Assembly (NCBI GenBank): GCA_938045805.1
Contig: CALIBL010000080.1
Location: 1-38,113 of the forward strand
Reading direction: 5' to 3'
Origin: an uncultured Rubripirellula sp.
GTDB taxonomy: Bacteria > Planctomycetota > Planctomycetia > Pirellulales > Pirellulaceae
DNA: 38,113 bases
This document shows positions 8,122-16,073 of this stretch, piece after piece. A model generated the notes under the pieces. It had not been told where the DNA came from, ran no database searches, and was given only the letters and a program-made list of their open reading frames with translations. The first letter of the stretch is position 1; every line of letters begins with the position of its first letter. The translations under genes and the position numbers were made by a program.

Positions 8122-10759
8122 CCAACTCAATCCGGCACCCCCACAATCGTCGCTTGGACGATCTGCGGACCTCAGGCAAAGCGAACCATTGCGGGAGGAG
8201 ACGCGGATGTCGCCAGAAACTCTTCTTTTGCACACGCGGCACTCGATCAACCTCCGATTGAAGCTATTGTTTGCGGCGATCAGCGGTATGGGCGGGCTCG
8301 TTTTGGCATCTGGCACCGAAGGATCCGCATTACCAATCATTGCTTTGTTTTTTGCAATCTTTGGTTTCGTTTTCGTGGACTGGCTCGAATTTTTTGCACT
8401 ACCTTCGGTCGCCGCTTACGCCGCGATGGGAGTGGCAGCCATGTTTTGCGTTGGTGACTTCCTTGAATTTAACGCCCCCGGACAGCATCAGATTGGGGTG
8501 GTTGCTCAACTGCTAGTGTTTGTCCAGTCCATCTTAATGCTCCAGAAGAAATCACGCCGTATCTTCGAGCAACTTGGAGTTTTTTGCCTTCTTGAATTGA
8601 TTGTCGCTGCGGTATTCAATGACGCGTTACTTTTTGGCGTGTTACTGTTACCGATCGCTTTAATCGGATCCATCGCTCTTTCAATCATCGCTGCAAAGTG
8701 GGTGACGGAGGGTACGATTGAAGTGACCCAGAGTGGCAAGCAACGGATTTCTACCGCTCACAATACCGTGTTGGTCGATTCGACACGCAGCTGGAACTTG
8801 GTACTTGGCGCCGCCCCCCGTCTATCGCGGGCAGTTTTGATGATGTTGGCACCAGCGGTGCTTTTGATATCGCTGATTTTCTTTTACGCGTTACCTCGCA
8901 CCACGGACGCCGCCCGCGTGCAATCTCGGGGAAAAGCGATGGTGGGGTTCTCTGACGAACTCCGCCTCGGTCAGATCGGGCAGATGATGCAAAGCACCCA
9001 ACCTGCACTCCGTGTCCATCTTCGCGACCGTGAAACAGGAAATGCTTATGAGGTTCTCGGTGGCCTGTACCTCCGCGGCAAAGTGATGGAGCGTTACGAG
9101 GAGTACAACAACCTGACCGGTTCGGGCGCGTCGTGGAAATCGCTTCCTGCAGGCTACCTATCTGAACCTGAGAGATTACCCACCGAGTATGTGTCCTCGG
9201 AGCGATCCGATGTTGCTTACTATGATTCCGTCGACGTCAAAGTGGTTTGTGAGTCGATGAGAAGCGATGCATTGTTCGCGATCGCGCCATACTATGGAAC
9301 CGAGGCGTTGTCGAAGGTGATGCACTTTGCTGAACTCTGGACACTTGGTCGCGAGGGTCAGACGGATTGGATCTATCCGCGCATTGAATATCATTTCGGT
9401 ACCAATGCATTTCGTGCTGGCATTCAGAGCGAGCTACTGAGTGTTGAGCAACGAGGCGATCCGTTTTATCGCGGCTTGAGTGTTGCTGGCACTCGGGCGG
9501 GACTCAACGTCGCCGACGACCAACGACGTTCGCAGGAATACATCGAGCAGTTGCTCGTCTTCTCTGAGAGTACCATGCCAACCATTGAGCAATTGGCAAG
9601 TACTTTCATCACTGATTCAGACGGCTTTCGACGTAGTGATTACGCGATTGCCAAAGCAATGGAACGGCATTTCTCCGAGCAAGGAAAATATCAGTACACC
9701 CTCAACCTCGATGCGGAACCGGTTCCTGGATTGGATCCAATTGAGCAGTTTGTCCGGATCGATCAGCGTGGACATTGCCAGTACTTTGCTTCGGCACTCG
9801 CCATGATGCTTCGCAGTCAAGGCATTCCCGCTAGAGTTGTTGCCGGATATCACACCGATGAATACAACGAGCTTGCTCGACATTTTGTCGCAAGGCAATT
9901 GCACGCCCACGCGTGGGTTGAGGCGTTGATTGAAATCAACGAGGGTGACGGCACTCCAACGGCCTTTGGGCAACCGGAAGACACTCGCTACTGGCTTCGA
10001 CTTGACCCAACCCCGCCAGCCGGGCGAGTTCGCGAAGCGAGCCAAGTGGGTCAAGTACTTGATCTGGCGCAAACGGTTTGGGACGACTACGTCATTGAGA
10101 TGGATGGTGAGAGGCAGCAGTCTGGACTACTCAACGGCGGCTCGAATTCGATGAACCAGTCCTATCGGCAGGTCATTGATCGTCTCAGCCTGATGGTCAG
10201 CAGAATTCGCGCCGGTGAACTAGGTGGTGGTGCCTTCGCAAGTCGTGACTGGTTCTCATGGCAGGCAGCTCTCATCGCTTTTGTTGCGATCTTGATGTTG
10301 GCTGGGTTGCTACAAATCCGAATCGTCAAACATCACAAAATAAAGAGGCGGCCTAGTGACTCCATCAAAAACACCCCGAGCCTCGATTTCTATGCAGAAG
10401 CATTGAGAATCTTAGAGAGGTTGAGTATCCAACCCCGCTTAGGCCAGACGCCTAAGGAGTTCAGCGTCACAGCAGGTGAAAAACTGACCGGAGCCCAGTT
10501 CACGCCAGCCCTAAAATCCCTTCATTTCTTGACAGACCGATTCTACGCCGCTCGTTATGGAGGGCATGTGGGCGAAGATGGTCTTGCCACGGGTGCCCAG
10601 ATTGTCGATTCTTCCGACCATGGCGAAAGTCTCGCTTCCGTAATTAGCACACCGACCAACTCAAATCTGGAACATCGCATCAACCTTGCGTTGTCTGAGC
10701 TGACAAAGGGAGTAGACGCCGTCTTGCAGCTTGATGCAGAAAGGAACCGTGCGAGATGA
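8111..10759 (+). CDS. TgpA-like membrane transglutaminase/protease-like protein (DUF3488-transglutaminase-DUF4129)
   Basis: An 882-residue membrane protein. AAGGAGG lies six bases before the ATG, inside the end of the DUF58 gene. The N-terminal part (about 45-270) has several hydrophobic segments, including FFAIFGFVFVDWLEFFALPSV and APAVLLISLIFFYALP, matching the TgpA N-terminal module. A large extracytoplasmic part carries the transglutaminase-like core with the Cys-His-Asp triad visible: C556 in RGHCQYFAS, H600 in HAHAW and D632 in RLDPTPP. A last membrane segment (about 713-735) precedes a cytoplasmic DUF4129-like tail with TPKEF and LTDRFYAARYGG. TgpA of Pseudomonas belongs to this family. 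The gene overlaps cmk by ATGA. An envelope protein-processing or crosslinking role is inferred; the substrate is unknown. Confidence 0.93.
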   Translation: MPSDQLNPAPPQSSLGRSADLRQSEPLREETRMSPETLLLHTRHSINLRLKLLFAAISGMGGLVLASGTEGSALPIIALFFAIFGFVFVDWLEFFALPSVAAYAAMGVAAMFCVGDFLEFNAPGQHQIGVVAQLLVFVQSILMLQKKSRRIFEQLGVFCLLELIVAAVFNDALLFGVLLLPIALIGSIALSIIAAKWVTEGTIEVTQSGKQRISTAHNTVLVDSTRSWNLVLGAAPRLSRAVLMMLAPAVLLISLIFFYALPRTTDAARVQSRGKAMVGFSDELRLGQIGQMMQSTQPALRVHLRDRETGNAYEVLGGLYLRGKVMERYEEYNNLTGSGASWKSLPAGYLSEPERLPTEYVSSERSDVAYYDSVDVKVVCESMRSDALFAIAPYYGTEALSKVMHFAELWTLGREGQTDWIYPRIEYHFGTNAFRAGIQSELLSVEQRGDPFYRGLSVAGTRAGLNVADDQRRSQEYIEQLLVFSESTMPTIEQLASTFITDSDGFRRSDYAIAKAMERHFSEQGKYQYTLNLDAEPVPGLDPIEQFVRIDQRGHCQYFASALAMMLRSQGIPARVVAGYHTDEYNELARHFVARQLHAHAWVEALIEINEGDGTPTAFGQPEDTRYWLRLDPTPPAGRVREASQVGQVLDLAQTVWDDYVIEMDGERQQSGLLNGGSNSMNQSYRQVIDRLSLMVSRIRAGELGGGAFASRDWFSWQAALIAFVAILMLAGLLQIRIVKHHKIKRRPSDSIKNTPSLDFYAEALRILERLSIQPRLGQTPKEFSVTAGEKLTGAQFTPALKSLHFLTDRFYAARYGGHVGEDGLATGAQIVDSSDHGESLASVISTPTNSNLEHRINLALSELTKGVDAVLQLDAERNRAR

Positions 10760-11421
10760 TTGTGACCATTGATGGGCCAGCTGGAGCTGGCAAAAGTAGC
10801 ATCGCGAGAGACGCTGCGGAACGGCTTGGATTTGAATTCTTGGACACCGGAGCCCTCTACCGTGCGATGACTTTGGCTGCGATCCGAGCTCAGGTCGACT
10901 TTCAAAATGACACGGAGATCATTGATTTCTCTGAGTCAGTGCAAATCCAATGGGATGGTGATCGCGTCCTACTCGGTGGTGAAGACGTGAGTGAACAGAT
11001 TCGCACTCCCCCTGTGACCGATGCGATCCGCTTTTTGGCAGACTTACCTCAAATCCGAGAGAGGCTTTCTCAGATCCAACGAGAAATTGCAGTCGGTCGA
11101 GACATGGTCACCGAGGGTCGTGACCAGGGCACCGAAGTATTCACCGATGCTCAATGCAAGATCTTCCTCACGGCGTCTCCCGAGGAGCGAGCAAAGCGAC
11201 GTCACCAACAACTATCTGCAATGGGGCGACCTTTGCCACTCGAAGAAATCCTCAAGGCACAAAACCAACGAGACGAGGAAGACCGAATTCGCCCCATGGG
11301 AGCACTCCGACCAGCCGAAGATGCGACTGTCATCGATAGCGATGGAATGACATCAGAAGAGGTGCTTGAACAAGTGCTTCGCACGGTTCGAGAAATTCAG
11401 AAAGGTGATCCAACCCACTGA
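10756..11421 (+). CDS. cmk: Cytidylate kinase
   Basis: A 221-residue nucleoside monophosphate kinase that phosphorylates CMP and dCMP with ATP. The P-loop is at residues 7-15 (GPAGAGKSS). FLDTGALYRAMT is the classic Cmk segment, and residues around VTEGRDQGTEVF match the VxGRDxGTxVFP motif; here the usual VAEGRDMGT is slightly changed. The LID region contains RAKRRHQQL, and RDEEDRIRPMGALRPAEDA is the conserved C-terminal signature. Length is normal for the bacterial enzyme. The ATG overlaps the stop of the transglutaminase gene (ATGA), so translation is probably coupled to an envelope module, an unusual place for a housekeeping kinase. Its 3' end overlaps a convergent minus-strand gene by 25 bases. 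Confidence 0.96.
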   Translation: MIVTIDGPAGAGKSSIARDAAERLGFEFLDTGALYRAMTLAAIRAQVDFQNDTEIIDFSESVQIQWDGDRVLLGGEDVSEQIRTPPVTDAIRFLADLPQIRERLSQIQREIAVGRDMVTEGRDQGTEVFTDAQCKIFLTASPEERAKRRHQQLSAMGRPLPLEEILKAQNQRDEEDRIRPMGALRPAEDATVIDSDGMTSEEVLEQVLRTVREIQKGDPTH

Positions 11422-11930
11422 TCAAAACTTTTTCGCATCCAAGAGAGCACCGATTCAATCAAGTTAGCAGTGCCAAGGACATCTCCAAGTCCCGGAAGTG
11501 CAAGCATCACCAGGCAGGTGATGAGTAATATTGCAAAGAGCGGCACTGCGGCAATTGATTCAAACCTTGTAAGTGATCGCCTCAAAAAAGAATGTCGACA
11601 CCTGATGCGACTGGGCTTGGTCACATCTCGAACCAACTCGAGCATCACCCATAATTTGCCACCATCAAGGTGCGACACTTGCTCCGTCTTTACCTCAAAA
11701 AATGCATCCTGAAACTCCAGTACGGCGAGATTCATCGAGCCTAAAACACGCTCGCACTCGGCTGGCGCAATCACCGTGAATCCGTTGATGGCAACTTCTC
11801 GGACACTCACGACCGTCGATCTTCGGCGACTCCAAATCATACGCCCGAGACTGGCCGAAGGATCAACGGGGCATCGGTAGTAATCGGTTGGTTCTGATTG
11901 GCACGTGGGCACGATGGAAGGGAGACTCAT
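11397..11930 (-). CDS. Unknown membrane protein with a possible degenerate PilZ-like domain
   Basis: A 177-residue protein I do not recognise with certainty. Residues about 30-102 (WSRRRSTVVSVREVAINGF, then FEVKTEQVSHLDGGKLWVML) have the strand pattern of a PilZ-type barrel; EVAING at 45-50 sits where PilZ has [DN]xSxxG. The N-terminal RxxxR c-di-GMP motif is absent, so nucleotide binding is doubtful. A basic stretch (RIRCRHSFLRRSLTR) precedes one strong membrane helix, about 126-148, and a short C-terminal tail, so the barrel is probably cytoplasmic. No good ribosome binding site precedes the ATG. The 3' end overlaps cmk tail-to-tail by 25 bases. Its length and clear topology argue that it is real; the PilZ link is only a structural guess. 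Confidence 0.6.
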   Translation of the reverse strand: MSLPSIVPTCQSEPTDYYRCPVDPSASLGRMIWSRRRSTVVSVREVAINGFTVIAPAECERVLGSMNLAVLEFQDAFFEVKTEQVSHLDGGKLWVMLELVRDVTKPSRIRCRHSFLRRSLTRFESIAAVPLFAILLITCLVMLALPGLGDVLGTANLIESVLSWMRKSFDQWVGSPF

Positions 11931-12249
11931 GGCGGACCCATCAGGAGTGATGACAGCACACTTGAGTATCGTTTACGCCAACACCGCTTGGTTGCTTGTC
12001 GCCATACAGAAAAGGAGCAATCGCTTGAGAAGGTTGTTGGGGAGTAGTGATTATGGCGGATCTAACAGCCTCAGAAGAGAATGAGAACCTCGAGAATACT
12101 GATGAAAGTTGCTCCTCAGACGCTTTGCAATTTTTCCCTCACCGCTGAGTAACCCGTGTTTGGCATCGAATTAAACAAGGACATCCAGTACAACGATTAG
12201 CGGTTATGATTCATTACTTTCCGACTGCAAGCATGCCTGGGCAGATTCC
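11931..12249. other. 319-base intergenic stretch with two doubtful small ORFs
   Basis: The stretch lies between divergent genes: the minus-strand membrane protein and the K+ channel. Two small plus-strand frames can be read. One at 11929-12084 (51 residues, hydrophobic near the start, then basic) has AAGGGAG just upstream but begins on the complement of the divergent gene's start codon. One at 12053-12148 (31 residues, very acidic, MADLTASEENEN) has GGAG upstream. Neither resembles a family I know. The stretch must hold the promoters for both flanking genes, but I see no convincing -35/-10 pair. Confidence 0.35.
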
Positions 12250-13155
12250 ATGACACAGGTCAAATTGGATTCGAAAGTCAAACGGCGATTGACCCAACGC
12301 CCCGACAAAGAAGGTGTTAGGGCTTCGCTGTATGACATTATTTTCGAGGCGGACACGGGACCGGGGCGGTGGTTTGACATCGGCTTGCTCATCGCTATTT
12401 TGGCAAGCATCAGCGTGGTTTCTCTCGAAACCGTACCTGCTTACCAAAAAATGGGTCGTTTGATGTCGTTCTTTGACATCGCCGAATGGATTCTTACCGT
12501 TCTATTCACCGTGGAATATTTTCTGCGACTCTCTTGTGTGCGACACCCGATCAAGTACGCATTCAGTTTCTGGGGAATCATTGACCTCCTGAGTGTGCTG
12601 CCAAACTATCTAACATTGCTGGTAGGCACCTCCTCAAGATCATTTGTGATTCTGAGAAGCGTTCGACTGCTACGAGTCTTCCGAGTGCTGAAGCTTTGGC
12701 GAATGATGAATGAGGCCGATGAATTGTCGGCTGCGGTGTGGTCCGCGAGGAACAAGATCATCGTGTTCCTAGCCGTAGTTCTGGTTGCGGTTACCATCAG
12801 CGGAACACTCATGTTCCATATCGAAACCATGATGGCAGACAGTCATGGTCAGCAGAGTGATTTCACTTCAATACCGCAGGCGATGTATTGGGCGATCGTG
12901 ACCATGACAACCGTTGGTTACGGAGATGTTGTACCGCTCTCTTCCGCCGGCAAAGTGATTTCGGCAATTCTGATCCTGCTCGGATACAGCCTGATCATCG
13001 TGCCATCGACTTTTGTTAGTGCAGAAATCATGCACCGACGAAGCAAACCCGACCGCGTTCGGTGCCACCAGTGTGACGCTGATGAACATCAGTTGGACGC
13101 AACTTACTGCTATCGATGCGGCACAAGACTCGATGGTGGCTCTCGCAACATCTAG
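12250..13155 (+). CDS. Voltage-gated K+ channel (six-helix) with C-terminal zinc ribbon
   Basis: A 301-residue Kv-type channel subunit. Predicted helices: S1 about 42-60, S2 74-93, S3 103-123, S4 131-151, S5 168-189, pore helix 208-220, S6 234-258. S4 carries arginines every third residue (R136, R139, R142, R145) then K148 and R151, the voltage-sensor pattern. The selectivity filter TTVGYGD is at 220-226, diagnostic for K+. After S6 and a short basic linker comes a tail with C272, C275, C287 and C290 in CHQC and CYRC, a zinc-ribbon pattern. Bacterial Kv channels usually end soon after S6 or carry RCK/cNMP domains, so the ribbon is unusual. It probably acts as an inner-membrane tetramer. It is convergent with apt, with a stem-loop between them. 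Confidence 0.93.
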   Translation: MTQVKLDSKVKRRLTQRPDKEGVRASLYDIIFEADTGPGRWFDIGLLIAILASISVVSLETVPAYQKMGRLMSFFDIAEWILTVLFTVEYFLRLSCVRHPIKYAFSFWGIIDLLSVLPNYLTLLVGTSSRSFVILRSVRLLRVFRVLKLWRMMNEADELSAAVWSARNKIIVFLAVVLVAVTISGTLMFHIETMMADSHGQQSDFTSIPQAMYWAIVTMTTVGYGDVVPLSSAGKVISAILILLGYSLIIVPSTFVSAEIMHRRSKPDRVRCHQCDADEHQLDATYCYRCGTRLDGGSRNI

Positions 13156-13215
13156 ATCGCGGTTTAGGCATCCCACCTACATCCCTAATACCGGGATCAT
13201 CTTCGCGCCGCGATC
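13155..13215. terminator. Nested stem-loop between convergent genes, possible bidirectional terminator
   Basis: GATCGCGG at 13155-13162 pairs with CCGCGATC at 13208-13215, and inside it ATCCC at 13181-13185 pairs with GGGAT at 13193-13197. A short A-run follows (GAAAAAG). The position between the K+ channel and apt tail-to-tail fits a shared terminator. The long spacing between outer arms and lack of a strong T-tract on the plus side keep confidence modest. Confidence 0.35.
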
Positions 13216-13236
13216 GAAAAAGCACTTTAAAACAAA

Positions 13237-13755
13237 TCAGTCATAATCAAGCACCGACTCAATGCGATACCCATCGAGCTTCGCATCCCCGCCCAATGCC
13301 TTGAGATGGATCAAGAAGGCGCAGCCCACCACCTCGGCACCACACATTTCAATCAACTTGCAGCACGCTTGCACCGTGCCGCCGGTCGCAAGTAGGTCGT
13401 CGACAATGAGAACCCGCTGGCCAGGCTTGAAAGCATCGGTGTGAATCTGCAGTTCATCCTGTCCGTACTCAAGATCGTATCGATACGAATGTACTTGATG
13501 GGGTAATTTACCCGGCTTACGAATCGGGGCGAAACCAGCCCCGAGACGCAACGCAAGAGGTGTTCCAAAGATGAAGCCGCGAGCCTCGGCAGCCGCTACC
13601 ACGTCAATCTTTGCATCATGAAATGATTCCGCCATTGCAGCGATTGCAGCTTCAAAGGCGGCATGATCAGCCAAAAGTGGAGTGATATCGCGAAAGAGAA
13701 TTCCCGGCTTGGGGTAATCAGGGATCTCACGAATGAATTGACTGAGCTGCACCAT
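13237..13755 (-). CDS. apt: Adenine phosphoribosyltransferase
   Basis: A 172-residue type I phosphoribosyltransferase making AMP from adenine and PRPP in purine salvage. The N-terminus has [18 protein letters not shown], the APRT signature. [10 protein letters not shown] (55-64) and RKPGKLPH (79-86) are the adenine-binding and flexible-loop regions. The PRPP-binding motif [13 protein letters not shown] is at 115-127. Length is exactly that of bacterial APRT. A GGTGAT stretch lies just before the ATG. It is a single minus-strand gene convergent with the K+ channel and divergent from dapF. Nothing abnormal is seen in the key motifs. Confidence 0.97.
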   Translation of the reverse strand: MVQLSQFIREIPDYPKPGILFRDITPLLADHAAFEAAIAAMAESFHDAKIDVVAAAEARGFIFGTPLALRLGAGFAPIRKPGKLPHQVHSYRYDLEYGQDELQIHTDAFKPGQRVLIVDDLLATGGTVQACCKLIEMCGAEVVGCAFLIHLKALGGDAKLDGYRIESVLDYD

Positions 13756-13946
13756 GGATCATCACCGGTTGTATAGGGGGGAAAGAAGATGAATGGATCG
13801 GACAAACCGCACATCACTCTGCCGTCACCCGCGACATTCTAAACCCTGATTGCCTCAGTGAAATACCGGCAAGGCAACGTAAGATGCAAACGAGAAAAGA
13901 GTGTGGTTTCTTTTCAAAACGAAGTGATCACGCTAGGATGTCCGTC

Positions 13947-14801
13947 ATGAAATTTACGAAAATGCACGGAGCCGGAAACGATTACCTTTACGTTGATTGT
14001 TTCTCGCAAGAAATTCCCGCCAATGCTGCTGAGCTCGCACAGCAGGTATCACATCGCCACTTTGGTGTCGGTGGCGACGGCATCATTTTTATCTGCCCAA
14101 GCGATGTCGCCGATGTGCGGATGCAGATGCACAACGCCGATGGCAGTCAAGCCGAGATGTGTGGCAATGGCATAAGGTGCCTCGCCAAGTACGCATACGA
14201 CCACGGACTCGCCAAAAAAAGAGAGATGCTGGTCGAAACGGGAGCGGGTGTTCTCAGCTTGAACCTGCATGTCAATCATCTGGATCTTGTCGAGGAAGTG
14301 ACCGTCGACATGGGGCGTCCAATTCTCGAGGCATCAGAGGTTCCAACGACACTGCTGGAAACCGGCTCTGTCGTCAACCATCCCGTTGAATTCGGTGGTC
14401 ATCAATTCGAGGCCACGTGTGTTTCGATGGGTAATCCTCACTGCATTATCTTTGTCCCCAAAGCAACGGACGAGCTGGTTCTCGGCGTTGGGCCGATCAT
14501 TGAATCGGATCCGCGATTCCCCAATCGCATCAATGTGGAGTTTGTCGAAGTGATCTCAGGATCAGAGGTTCGGCAAAGAACGTGGGAGCGTGGATCGGGT
14601 GAAACATGGGCATGCGGAACCGGCGCATCTGCGGTCTGCGTTGCGGGCGTTCTAACCGGACGCACCGAGAGGAAAATTCGCAATCACCTGCTCGGTGGTG
14701 ACCTCTTGCTTCATTGGGAAGAATCATCGGATCATGTCATGATGACTGGCGGGGCAGTCGAAGTTTTTCAGGGTGAATGGCCGCTATCGTCAAACCAGTA
14801 A
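13947..14801 (+). CDS. dapF: Diaminopimelate epimerase
   Basis: A 284-residue cofactor-independent epimerase turning LL- into meso-diaminopimelate for lysine and peptidoglycan. I start at the ATG at 13947 ([13 protein letters not shown]), as the family begins there; TAGGA lies eight bases upstream. In-frame starts at 13884 and 13938 would add residues not typical of DapF. The two catalytic cysteines are present: C72 in MCGNGIRC and C223 in WACGTGAS. Other signatures are GGDGI near residue 42 and MGNPHC at 161-166. Meso-DAP in the wall would fit current evidence that planctomycetes make peptidoglycan. The 3' end overlaps the longest possible frame of xseA, though the likely xseA start is 20 bases beyond dapF. 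Confidence 0.97.
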   Translation: MKFTKMHGAGNDYLYVDCFSQEIPANAAELAQQVSHRHFGVGGDGIIFICPSDVADVRMQMHNADGSQAEMCGNGIRCLAKYAYDHGLAKKREMLVETGAGVLSLNLHVNHLDLVEEVTVDMGRPILEASEVPTTLLETGSVVNHPVEFGGHQFEATCVSMGNPHCIIFVPKATDELVLGVGPIIESDPRFPNRINVEFVEVISGSEVRQRTWERGSGETWACGTGASAVCVAGVLTGRTERKIRNHLLGGDLLLHWEESSDHVMMTGGAVEVFQGEWPLSSNQ

Positions 14802-14821
14802 AGAGTGAGGCGGATCGCACG

Positions 14822-16039
14822 ATGAGTGAAACGGACAGCACCTCGATATCGGTCAGCGAATTAACCGGACACATCAAAGCCATTCTTGAAGGCACTTTTC
14901 CTTCGATTTGGGTTTCTGGTGAGATATCGGACGTCGTTCGACCAAGGAGCGGTCACGTCTACTTCACGTTGAAAGACTCGCAATCTCAGATTCGGGGCGT
15001 CATGTGGCGCACCGCAGCATCTCGCCTAAAAGAGCCACTCAAAGACGGACAGAGCGTCCAGTGTTTCGGCGATGTGGAAGTCTACGCACCGCGAGGCACG
15101 TACCAACTCGTCGTCCGAAAAGTTCAAACTCAAGGCGTCGGTGGACTGCAAGCTGCCTTTCAGAAACTGCAATCCAAGCTCAATGAAGAAGGCTTGTTTG
15201 ATGCAGAACGAAAACGACCACTCCCCACCTTCCCCCGGCGCATTGGCGTTATCACGAGCCCCAGTGGCGCTGCGATCCAAGACTTTCTGAAGGCGGCATC
15301 CCACAGATGGCGAGGCACGGAAATCGTTGTCATCCCATCCTTGGTGCAGGGTAACGAGGCAGTTGAGCGAATTGTTCGTGCGATCAAGTCCGCGCATCAC
15401 TACCAACCCAAACTTGACGCGATTGTGCTCGCGAGGGGTGGCGGTAGCCTTGAAGATCTATGGTGCTTCAACGAAGAAGCTGTCGTCCGTGCCGTCGCAG
15501 CATCCACGATCCCCACGGTCTCTGCAATCGGTCATGAAATCGACGTGACCCTCTGTGACCTGGTGGCTGACGTTCGCGCACTGACTCCGACCGACGGAGC
15601 GACAAAAGTGCTGCCTGATGCCGACTCGCTTAACCGGAACATCCAAAACTTGGGGCAACGTTTACGACGTCAGGCGACTTACCTGCTGGAAAGCCGCCGC
15701 GCCCAACTTGATGCGATCGCGACCCGAACCGTCCTCAGACGACCTCATGATATTGTCAACGATCGCACTCGGGTTCTCGATGATTTGGACGCGAGGGCCA
15801 GAAGAGCAATCTTCAGCAAAATCAAATTAGGTCGAGCGCAACTATCATCAGCGGCAGCATCCCTCTCAGCGCTCTCTCCGCTTCAAGTGCTTACACGGGG
15901 ATATAGTGTGACCCTGACCGATGAAGGCGAGGCAATCCAAAACGTTTCGCAGACTCGGGTTGGGCAGAGGATCCGAACCAGATTGCACCAAGGTGAAATC
16001 TGGTCCGTGATTGAGAAACGCCAAGAAGATCAGGACTGA
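14822..16039 (+). CDS. xseA: Exodeoxyribonuclease VII large subunit
   Basis: A 405-residue nuclease subunit. The N-terminal OB-fold is visible in SVSELTGHIKAIL, FPSIWVSGEISD and GHVYFTLKD. The catalytic domain has GVITSPSGAAIQDFL, then ARGGGSLEDLWCFNEE with nearby IGHEIDVTLCD and ALTPTDGA, all standard XseA motifs. A coiled-coil region follows, then the C-terminal RGYSVTL segment. With XseB it degrades single-stranded DNA from both ends. I choose the ATG at 14822, which has GAGGCGGA upstream; a start at 14777 would overlap dapF by 25 bases and add 15 non-conserved residues. XseB, the small subunit, often follows xseA; here the next gene is on the other strand, so xseB must lie elsewhere. Confidence 0.95.
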   Translation: MSETDSTSISVSELTGHIKAILEGTFPSIWVSGEISDVVRPRSGHVYFTLKDSQSQIRGVMWRTAASRLKEPLKDGQSVQCFGDVEVYAPRGTYQLVVRKVQTQGVGGLQAAFQKLQSKLNEEGLFDAERKRPLPTFPRRIGVITSPSGAAIQDFLKAASHRWRGTEIVVIPSLVQGNEAVERIVRAIKSAHHYQPKLDAIVLARGGGSLEDLWCFNEEAVVRAVAASTIPTVSAIGHEIDVTLCDLVADVRALTPTDGATKVLPDADSLNRNIQNLGQRLRRQATYLLESRRAQLDAIATRTVLRRPHDIVNDRTRVLDDLDARARRAIFSKIKLGRAQLSSAAASLSALSPLQVLTRGYSVTLTDEGEAIQNVSQTRVGQRIRTRLHQGEIWSVIEKRQEDQD

Positions 16040-16073
16040 TCAGTTACCGGTCTGGTAGCAATCGGCCACCCAT

